A stretch of 5,337 bases of DNA, taken from assembly GCA_002343335.1 (NCBI GenBank), contig DDSI01000163.1:2579-7915 (forward strand), written 5' to 3'. Origin of the DNA: Bacteriovoracaceae bacterium UBA2394. Its GTDB lineage: Bacteria; Bdellovibrionota; UBA2394. A program made the position numbers and the translations under genes. Of the stretch, positions 1-4,288 are shown piece after piece (position 1 is the stretch's first letter; every line of letters starts with the position of its first letter). Below the pieces are notes generated by a model. The model worked only from the letters and a program-made list of their open reading frames with translations, was not told the origin of the DNA and ran no database searches.

Positions 1-663
1 CGGGAGCTCGCAAGTTTTGCGTATGCATGTTCGCATGACTTAAAGGAACCGCTGCGAATGATCTCAGCCTATGGCTCGCTGATTCAAAAGAATCCGAGCG
101 GGAACACGCATGAATATATTTCTTTCGTCACAGATGGGGCAAAGCGGATGTCTCGATTGGTGGATGATCTTTTGGCCTATTCCCGAACGGGCAACACGAA
201 AGAGATTCATTTAACGGAGGTCAGGATCCCCGATATTGCAAAACAAGTGAGTATGAACTTGAAAGTTTCGCTAGAGGACTCTCACGCCAAGGTGCAATGG
301 ATGAGTATGCCAGAAGTGAAGGCGGATCCTTTGCGACTTGCTCTCGTTTTTCAGAATCTAATTTCAAATGCTGTAAAATTCCGATCGCCGAATCGATCTC
401 CTGAAATAAGAATCTCGTGCGAAAGTTCATCGCGGGAATATATTTTTCGCGTCGAGGATAATGGAATCGGCATTGAATCTCGTTACCTTTTGCAAATTTT
501 CGAAATCTTTAAGCGCTTGCATGATTGGCAAAAATATCCTGGCAGCGGGATCGGACTTGCGCTTTGCAAGCGGATCGTAGAAATGCACGGGGGGCGGATA
601 TGGGTGGAATCGGTGTTTGGGAGGGGTTCGACCTTCATTTTCACGCTTCCACGATCGATATAA
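1..663 (+). CDS. Sensor histidine kinase, C-terminal part (5' partial)
   Basis: This is the transmitter half of a two-component sensor kinase, which autophosphorylates on histidine and passes the phosphate to a response regulator. The frame is open from base 1, so the gene starts upstream, and the Met codon at 58 is internal because it follows the H-box. Numbering visible residues from base 1, the HisKA H-box is SHDLKEPLR with the phospho-acceptor His12. The second dimerisation helix contains DGAKRMSRLVDDLLAYSR. The HATPase domain has the N-box FQNLISNAVKF (Asn119, Asn123), the G1 box EDNGIGI (Asp153), the F-box region IFEIFKRLH and the G2 box GSGIGLALCKRIVE, and it ends with GRGSTFIFTLP. All catalytic boxes look intact. 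The H-box and the IFEIFKRLH-YPGSGIGLA stretch resemble Cph1/phytochrome-like and PAS-linked kinases. The sensor domain is not visible, so the signal is unknown. No response regulator gene follows. Confidence 0.95.
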   Translation, partial: RELASFAYACSHDLKEPLRMISAYGSLIQKNPSGNTHEYISFVTDGAKRMSRLVDDLLAYSRTGNTKEIHLTEVRIPDIAKQVSMNLKVSLEDSHAKVQWMSMPEVKADPLRLALVFQNLISNAVKFRSPNRSPEIRISCESSSREYIFRVEDNGIGIESRYLLQIFEIFKRLHDWQKYPGSGIGLALCKRIVEMHGGRIWVESVFGRGSTFIFTLPRSI

Positions 664-747
664 ATGGTCTGCAAAGGTTGCGGTCATGTAAGCGTTTTTG
701 CCTGAACGATTTCGCCTAAAAGCTGGAATTTAGCGGTTTAAATGGGT

Positions 748-753
748 TATAGT
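748..753 (+). promoter_or_regulatory. Possible -10 element for the lipoprotein gene
   Basis: TATAGT matches the sigma70 -10 consensus at five of six positions and lies in the 140-bp gap before the lipoprotein start at 804. The upstream -35 region (about 724-729, TGGAAT) is poor. No convincing intrinsic terminator for the kinase gene lies between 664 and 747, so read-through from the kinase cannot be excluded. Confidence 0.25.
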
Positions 754-803
754 TCTGGCATAGATCTTGCGATTCTAGAGAGTGATCGGAGTTTTTAAGA
801 GCT

Positions 804-1238
804 ATGAAATCAGCGTTCCAACCTAAAATTCAGACCATCGCAATTCTCCTAGGCATGGCGATTTGCTTCACCGCTTGCGGAGAAGAATCGGCGATCGACG
901 GAGCGGACACTCTCGCTCTTGGCTCAGGACCTGAACTTCAAGGCCGTTACATTCTGACCGAATTAAATGGAACGACGGTCGCCTATCAAAACACCGTCAC
1001 GGTCTTGCTTAACTCGGAAGAGCAGTGCGATGGGTTTTTGGAAGTTCAGTCGGAAAATTTAAAGGTGATTCGTGTGGAATCTTCAACTCCATCCGGATGT
1101 TTCGGTTCTCTTCCCATTGGCGCCCTTCAAAACCTTGAAACGGTTCGCGATATTCTCGAGGCGGGTCCCAGCATTGTCAAAGATAGCAACGATGCTTTGA
1201 TCATCGAAGGCGCCGTCTTCGAAAAAGAAGTATTCTAA
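804..1238 (+). CDS. Small lipoprotein with META/HslJ-like pattern
   Basis: The protein has 144 residues. It has a basic N-terminus, a hydrophobic core (about residues 11-22) and a lipobox CFTAC with the lipidated Cys at residue 25, so signal peptidase II processing and membrane anchoring are expected. The residue after the Cys is Gly rather than Asp, which favours the outer membrane by the enterobacterial rule. The mature part (from about residue 45, LQGRYILTELNG) has an aromatic/LNG opening, two cysteines (75 and 99), a late helix (ETVRDILEA) and a final DALIIEGAVFEKEVF strand. This order recalls the META/HslJ family, but that is pattern recognition and not a confirmed match. The ATG at 804 is supported by AAGAG at 797-801 (close) and GGAG at 788-791 (12 nt away). 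The tRNA starts 40 bp downstream on the same strand with no terminator between. The function is unknown. Confidence 0.85.
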   Translation: MKSAFQPKIQTIAILLGMAICFTACGEESAIDGADTLALGSGPELQGRYILTELNGTTVAYQNTVTVLLNSEEQCDGFLEVQSENLKVIRVESSTPSGCFGSLPIGALQNLETVRDILEAGPSIVKDSNDALIIEGAVFEKEVF

Positions 1239-1510
1239 ACCCTTCCCAGTGTGATTAGGCTCATAAGGATTGATCGTCGGGCCCATAGTTTAACTGGATA
1301 AAACGATGGTTTCCTAAACCGTAATTCTGCGTTCGAGTCGCGGTGGGCCCGCATAAGGTTCGTCTTTTCGTCCCATACTTCTTCAGACTCCTCTTCGCTC
1401 CCGCAGCGTACTTCTATGTACGCTTTGATCGCTCTACTCGCTTCTGCTTTTGGGTCCGAGCCTAAAGGTAGGTCCATATCGTCCAGAGAAACACAAAGAG
1501 ACGTACTCAT
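1235..1510 (-). CDS. Small acidic ORF coupled to the B2 gene; 3' half antisense to tRNA-Arg
   Basis: I do not recognise this 91-residue ORF. Its ATG (1510-1508) overlaps the TGA of the upstream B2-type gene in an ATGA arrangement, which is typical of translational coupling. The first 50 residues are strongly acidic (13 Asp/Glu against 5 Lys/Arg), with SLDDMDLP near the start and SEEESEEVWDE at about residues 38-48. They contain Cys6 and Cys36 and no signal peptide. From about residue 53 (MRAHRDSNAELR) the frame reads the antisense of tRNA-Arg, a sequence typical of spurious translation, and the stop at 1235-1237 lies at the lipoprotein's 3' end. Options are a real small protein with a non-conserved tail, a leader-like peptide substrate of the B2 protein, or a chance open frame. 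Coupling and composition favour a real N-terminal half, while the tRNA overlap argues against the full length. Confidence 0.35.
   Translation of the reverse strand: MSTSLCVSLDDMDLPLGSDPKAEASRAIKAYIEVRCGSEEESEEVWDEKTNLMRAHRDSNAELRFRKPSFYPVKLWARRSILMSLITLGRV
1279..1351 (+). tRNA. tRNA-Arg (anticodon CCT)
   Basis: A complete 73-nt cloverleaf can be folded by hand. The acceptor stem is GGGCCCA (1279-1285) with TGGGCCC (1344-1350). The D stem is GTTT/AAAC (1288-1291/1301-1304), with the loop GG at 1296-1297. The anticodon stem is ATGGT/ACCGT (1306-1310/1318-1322) with one G-U pair, and its loop TTCCTAA gives anticodon CCT (1313-1315), which reads AGG. The variable loop is 4 nt, and the T stem CTGCG/CGCGG encloses the loop TTCGAGT (1332-1338). 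A20 (1298) and C35, known bacterial arginine identity elements, are present. The discriminator is G1351. The next bases are CAT, so CCA is not encoded and must be added by the CCA-adding enzyme. It may have its own weak promoter (TAAGGAT at 1264-1270) or be cut from the lipoprotein transcript. Confidence 0.96.
1405..1424. repeat. Perfect 7-bp inverted repeat
   Basis: AGCGTAC (1405-1411) and GTACGCT (1418-1424) are exact reverse complements separated by 6 nt. The repeat lies 53 nt downstream of the tRNA and inside the small acidic ORF on the other strand. Neither strand has a T-tract after it, so it is not a standard intrinsic terminator. It could be a transcript 3' structure for the tRNA or a chance hairpin. 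Confidence 0.35.
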
Positions 1511-1911
1511 TTGAGAGAAGCAATCAGAGTAAATTGAGATTTTAGCTCGGCGCCTATCAGTGGAGTTCCGTCGCTTTCAATCCATGCATGGGCCGTCAAT
1601 TCCGAATCCTTTTTGCTCACTCCTAAATGAATACTCGACTGAATTCCTCTTCGCGTAAGCATCCAATGCAGTGCCAACGCATTCACCAAGCAATAGGAGC
1701 GCTTCCAAAGTACAAATCTGCGCGCTCGTAAAACTGCTGCTGACACTCGCTTGCCCTCAAGAACATCAAAATTTTTCAGGTCCTCTCGGTTTGAAAATCG
1801 ATGAATGAGCATTCGAATTTTCTTAAACGGCAAAAAGAATAAAATGCTCTTGGCAAAATAAATCGCAATAAGCGCTTCAAGAAATAGCCAGCCAGCTCTC
1901 ACAATGCGCAT
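1507..1911 (-). CDS. Lasso-peptide biosynthesis B2-type protein (transglutaminase-like cysteine peptidase)
   Basis: The 134 residues match the small B2/McjB C-terminal family (Transglut_core3 fold). In lasso-peptide pathways these proteins cut the leader from the precursor peptide. The N-terminal part is a hydrophobic helix (WLFLEALIAIYFAKSILFFLPF region, about residues 8-29). The catalytic core has Cys74 in SYCLVNALALHWMLTRRGI, then HLGVSK, then His108 in TAHAWIESDG, and ends with LIGAELKSQFTLIASL. Cys and His of the expected triad are present. The third acid is less clear: Asp114 lies in ESDG, while the usual later acidic position reads Gly-Ala-Glu (Glu122). The length is normal for a stand-alone B2 protein. 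No lasso cyclase (asparagine-synthetase-like), RRE/PqqD-like B1 or transporter gene is present in the window. The ATG has no Shine-Dalgarno sequence, but the start fits the family N-terminus. A small acidic ORF overlaps its stop by 4 nt. Confidence 0.85.
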   Translation of the reverse strand: MRIVRAGWLFLEALIAIYFAKSILFFLPFKKIRMLIHRFSNREDLKNFDVLEGKRVSAAVLRARRFVLWKRSYCLVNALALHWMLTRRGIQSSIHLGVSKKDSELTAHAWIESDGTPLIGAELKSQFTLIASLK

Positions 1912-1917
1912 TGATGC

Positions 1918-1923
1918 ATTTTA
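1918..1923 (-). promoter_or_regulatory. Possible -10 element placing the B2 transcript start at its ATG
   Basis: Read on the minus strand, TAAAAT matches the -10 consensus at five of six positions. It is followed by exactly 6 nt and then the ATG of the B2 gene, so transcription would begin at or next to the start codon. This agrees with the lack of a Shine-Dalgarno sequence and suggests a leaderless message. The -35 region (GTTAAA, 17 bp upstream) is weak. Confidence 0.3.
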
Positions 1924-1999
1924 ATGGAGAAGCGTTGTGATTTAACACTCAATTGTGGCCAAGAGTCTTCGAGCTGCTCGCGGTCCGCAAAATCTTGAG

Positions 2000-2030
2000 T
2001 TGACGAATGTCCCGAATAATCGTTTAGGAT
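2000..2030 (+). promoter_or_regulatory. Possible sigma70-type promoter for the CX10C protein
   Basis: TTGACG (2000-2005) matches the -35 consensus at five of six positions. TAGGAT (2025-2030) matches the -10 consensus at four of six, with a long 19-bp spacer. Transcription would start near 2037, leaving a leader of about 18 nt that holds the AGAGG ribosome site. It lies in the 143-bp gap shared with the divergent B2 gene. Confidence 0.35.
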
Positions 2031-2054
2031 CAGCGCTCAGAAAGAGAGGCGCGG

Positions 2055-2363
2055 GTGCCAAGAGGGTTTATTGTTCTAATTTCGACTTTATTTTTATCAT
2101 TCACCATTTCAACCCTGCGGGCGGATGCACCTCATCCTCCACAGCCAGTGCCCGAACCTTACGAAGAGAGTTTGTGTTATCGAGATTATCTTTTGATGTT
2201 GGATTGGTGCGATATGTATGACCCAGGCATTCACTGCTATGATTGGGCCCGCGATAATTTGCACTGGTGTCTACTGACGGAAATCCCTGAGCCTATCGAA
2301 GTTCCTCCGATTCTTCCTGAGCCCTCGAGTGGAAATCAGGATCCCTCTAATTTGGGGTGGTAA
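2055..2363 (+). CDS. Small exported protein with duplicated CX10C motif
   Basis: I do not recognise a family for this 102-residue protein. It starts at GTG 2055, chosen because AGAGG (2045-2049) lies 5 nt upstream and the start places a signal peptide at the N-terminus. The signal peptide covers residues 1 to about 23 (hydrophobic FIVLISTLFLSFTI, cleavage probably after LRA), so export to the periplasm or outside is expected. The mature protein has a Pro-rich segment (PHPPQPVPEP), a Cys core and a second Pro-rich segment (about 77-90). The core cysteines, 41, 52, 61 and 72, follow CX10C-X8-CX10C. The two 12-residue units share Cys-Tyr at the start and Leu-X-Trp-Cys at the end, which suggests an internal duplication and two disulfides. 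No catalytic motif is seen. Its 3' end overlaps the convergent amidohydrolase gene by 17 bp, and it is divergent from the B2-type gene. Confidence 0.72.
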   Translation: MPRGFIVLISTLFLSFTISTLRADAPHPPQPVPEPYEESLCYRDYLLMLDWCDMYDPGIHCYDWARDNLHWCLLTEIPEPIEVPPILPEPSSGNQDPSNLGW

Positions 2364-3777
2364 TTGAGCTTAAATTTCCTTTAAAGAACGTTCCGGTTTT
2401 TTGCTTCCAAGTGCCAATCCATTTTGAGTTTTCTATGAGGAGCTTTCCTCCTATCCAAGCGGCGACGACGCCGGTGGAATGGACTTGAGGATTCTTCAAA
2501 CTTGCGCGTGCTCGGATATTGTGAGGATCCCATAGAATGAGATCGGCGACTTTTTGTGGCTCAATTTTCCCTCGGTTTTTTAGTTCTGGGATGAAATTTT
2601 CAAATTCGTCGTAGGCTCTTGTGGAAAATCGATGGAGGGCATTTGCTAATTGATCTTCATTTTTCACGTACGTTTCTAGAAATTTGGAGAAGCTTGAAAT
2701 GGCCCTCGGATGGCCGATCTGTGACGAGTCGGAGCCTATGAAAGCGTCCGTTTGCTCGGCAAAAAAATCGATAGTTTTCGGTGAAATCGAATCTACAATA
2801 ATCGAAGGACTACTCTTAGGATTCAGCGGATCATATTGATAGATTCGATGGAGTTTTTGAACTTCATCGAATCTTAAGACCCGATCGGGCTCGCTTCTCA
2901 GTTTAACCTTTGAAATATTCACATCAAAACGCTTCCACCACTCGCCTTTGAATCGCGCTTGTCCTACCGGCGAAGACCAATAGGTGAAGGGATAAAAGTC
3001 CACGATGACTTTTTGACCTCGACGACGAGCCGTTTCAATTCGTCTGTAGGCTTCGAGAGGAAAATGCGCTCCTCCCGTTGAAGAGAGGTGGAGAATGTGA
3101 ATGGGATTGCCCAGTGCTCCGCACTCAAGGGCTTCATCCAAGCCTCGTAATTCATTTTTTTTATCTGAAAAGCGTAAATGAAAGCTGAAAGGAACTTCTT
3201 TGTTTGTGAAAGTTCGGCAAATCGAAGCAATGAGTTGAGGGGTCGCATAGACATTGTATTCTGGTGAGAATGAAATTCCATAGGCTGATTGCTTTAAGGC
3301 CTCTTTGAAGACGGAAGCAATATCAAAGGTTTTATCGGCGAGACTTTTATTGAACGATTGCAACCCGATTGTGCGAGCCGCATTGAGAACCGAAATGAAT
3401 TGTTCCGGTTCAAATTCCTTGGGTTCTCCATGGGCTGATAAATAAGTGGTGATGCCATCAAAAAGTTTGGCTCGCGCAGGGGTGAAGGTGACGGGCCCTC
3501 CTGCGTTCGTATCTAAAAAGCCCGGGGAAAGGATGTAGCCTGTGCCTTCGATTTTTTTCCATGCAAAAATGGGGCGCGGTGAGATTTGAGAGATTCTCTC
3601 TCCACGAATACCAATCCAATAGGTTTCTGAAGTGATTCGATCAGCATTCAAATACCGAACATTAGAAATGCAGTAGTCGTCGGCCAGAAACAAACGGAGG
3701 CCTATATAAAGGAAGGCGGCTAAGCCGAGCGCGAAAGAGATCCGCTTTCTCCATTTCCAAAATTTTGGAATCTCCAT
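2347..3777 (-). CDS. Membrane-anchored D-aminoacylase-like amidohydrolase lacking the HxH metal motif
   Basis: The protein has 476 residues. D-aminoacylase-family amidohydrolases are metal enzymes that remove acyl groups from N-acyl-D-amino acids. A basic N-terminus and one hydrophobic segment (about residues 13-31) suggest an inner-membrane anchor with the rest periplasmic. Family landmarks appear in order: YILSPGFLD (81-89), GITTYLSAHGE (108-117), YGISFSPEYNVYA (166-178), FSFHLR with His200, HILHLSSTGG with His227/His230, VDFYPFTYWSS (259-269), FIGSDSSQIGHPR with Asp350 and His356, and the terminal ADLILWDPHNIRARASLKNP beta-sandwich segment. The metal motif DxHxH reads DTNAG (89-93), so both histidines are missing. 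The Cys ligand of the GNCG loop is also absent (SAHGE). The barrel histidines and the catalytic Asp remain. It is either a pseudoenzyme or a subfamily with altered metal chemistry. The ATG has no Shine-Dalgarno sequence, and the gene is head-to-head with the gene at 3795, 17 bp away. Confidence 0.85.
   Translation of the reverse strand: MEIPKFWKWRKRISFALGLAAFLYIGLRLFLADDYCISNVRYLNADRITSETYWIGIRGERISQISPRPIFAWKKIEGTGYILSPGFLDTNAGGPVTFTPARAKLFDGITTYLSAHGEPKEFEPEQFISVLNAARTIGLQSFNKSLADKTFDIASVFKEALKQSAYGISFSPEYNVYATPQLIASICRTFTNKEVPFSFHLRFSDKKNELRGLDEALECGALGNPIHILHLSSTGGAHFPLEAYRRIETARRRGQKVIVDFYPFTYWSSPVGQARFKGEWWKRFDVNISKVKLRSEPDRVLRFDEVQKLHRIYQYDPLNPKSSPSIIVDSISPKTIDFFAEQTDAFIGSDSSQIGHPRAISSFSKFLETYVKNEDQLANALHRFSTRAYDEFENFIPELKNRGKIEPQKVADLILWDPHNIRARASLKNPQVHSTGVVAAWIGGKLLIENSKWIGTWKQKTGTFFKGNLSSITTPN
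3755..3770. promoter_or_regulatory. Perfect 16-bp palindrome, possible operator at a divergent gene pair
   Basis: TTCCAAAATTTTGGAA is exactly self-complementary. It covers codons 3-8 of the minus-strand amidohydrolase gene and lies 24 bp upstream of the plus-strand ATG at 3795, where the -35 region of the plus-strand gene would be expected. A dimeric regulator could control both genes from here. The symmetry stops at both edges (T opposite T). It could also be a by-product of the coding sequence. Confidence 0.35.
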
Positions 3778-3783
3778 AGTCTG

Positions 3784-3789
3784 AGAATA
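3784..3789 (-). promoter_or_regulatory. Possible -10 element next to the amidohydrolase ATG
   Basis: On the minus strand TATTCT (four of six matches to TATAAT) is followed by 6 nt and then the ATG at 3777. This is the same spacing as at the B2 gene, and again there is no Shine-Dalgarno sequence, so a leaderless transcript is possible. The -35 region (TTTTAA at 17 bp) is poor. Confidence 0.22.
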
Positions 3790-3794
3790 AGGGA

Positions 3795-4274
3795 ATGTGG
3801 AATTACTTAAAATTTGTTTCCTGGGTTGGATTGATCATTCCATCTTCTGCCACTCATGCTTCGACGTTAAATGTTCTGTCGGTCAATTGCGCGGGACCAG
3901 GCACAATCTCGGGCAAGCTGAATATCTCTTCGCCTTTAAAGATATCGGGCACCTTAGTTCTTGATCGGAAAGCTCAATATTCGATAACACCCTCTCTTTT
4001 GACAGTGGTTATCAAAGATAAAATGAGGATCTATTCAAAAAAAATATCGGTGGAGGGAAGTTTTTTCATGACGGGCTTGGATGGCTCGGACAATACAGTG
4101 GCCGGAGTGGCGGAACTTCGAAATCTCGAAAATAAAAGTGCCTTTCAACTTGTTTTCGAAAGAGGGGGTACTGAAAGAGAAATTCGACCTTTTGGAGATG
4201 AAGAAAGATTTTTGACCCGCTGCCAAGGGATTCGTTATCCGCTCGTTGTCGGCAAAGTAAAAAGTCGGCTTTAG
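3795..4274 (+). CDS. Small exported beta-rich protein of unknown function
   Basis: I do not recognise this 159-residue protein. Residues 1-22 form a signal peptide (hydrophobic LKFVSWVGLIIPSS), with likely cleavage after THA, so a periplasmic or surface location is expected. The mature chain alternates polar and hydrophobic residues (TISGKLNISSPLKISGTLVL, VVIKDKMRIYSKKISVEGSF), which is typical of a beta-sandwich or barrel. It has two cysteines (32 and 143) that could join the first and last strands. Its composition is Lys/Ser/Thr-rich and there is no catalytic motif. The ATG at 3795 is preceded by TAAGGGA, a good ribosome-site core but only 1-2 nt from the start, which is closer than usual. 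The promoter must lie inside the first codons of the divergent amidohydrolase gene, where CATAGT (3775-3780) is a possible -10. The 3' end overlaps the amidase gene by 4 bp. Confidence 0.75.
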   Translation: MWNYLKFVSWVGLIIPSSATHASTLNVLSVNCAGPGTISGKLNISSPLKISGTLVLDRKAQYSITPSLLTVVIKDKMRIYSKKISVEGSFFMTGLDGSDNTVAGVAELRNLENKSAFQLVFERGGTEREIRPFGDEERFLTRCQGIRYPLVVGKVKSRL

Positions 4275-4288
4275 TTTTTAAGAGCCGA
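4259..4288 (-). terminator. Probable intrinsic terminator of the hydrolase-amidase gene
   Basis: On the minus strand TCGGCT pairs with AGCCGA (4288-4283 with 4270-4265). An inner TTA/TAA pair extends the stem across one bulged C. The stem is followed directly by CTTTTT (4264-4259) and more T-rich sequence. The stem contains the amidase stop codon and covers the last codons of both convergent genes. The plus strand lacks a T-tract on its side. Confidence 0.6.

Noticed and set aside
427..687. Minus-strand open frames across the kinase HATPase region.
   Set aside because: They are antisense to well-conserved kinase boxes and have no ribosome site or recognisable motif.
1955..2221. A plus-strand open frame of 88 codons starting at GTG 1955.
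   Set aside because: It overlaps the exported CX10C gene in another frame, lacks a ribosome site and has no protein-like pattern. It is a shadow frame.
1344..2252. The tRNA 3' end TGGGCCCGC (1344-1352) recurs at 2244-2252, which could suggest an integration att pair.
   Set aside because: The match is only 9 bp, the second copy lies inside the CX10C coding region, and there is no integrase gene between or near them.
2386..2402. GAACGTTC palindrome followed by TTTTTT, considered as a terminator for the gene ending at 2363.
   Set aside because: The palindrome leaves no room for a loop, so no stable stem precedes the T-tract. The stretch also codes for the amidohydrolase C-terminus.
2964..3281. 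Minus-strand open frame of 105 codons inside the amidohydrolase gene.
   Set aside because: It is in an alternative frame over conserved amidohydrolase motifs (HILHLSS, VDFYPF) and shows no domain of its own.
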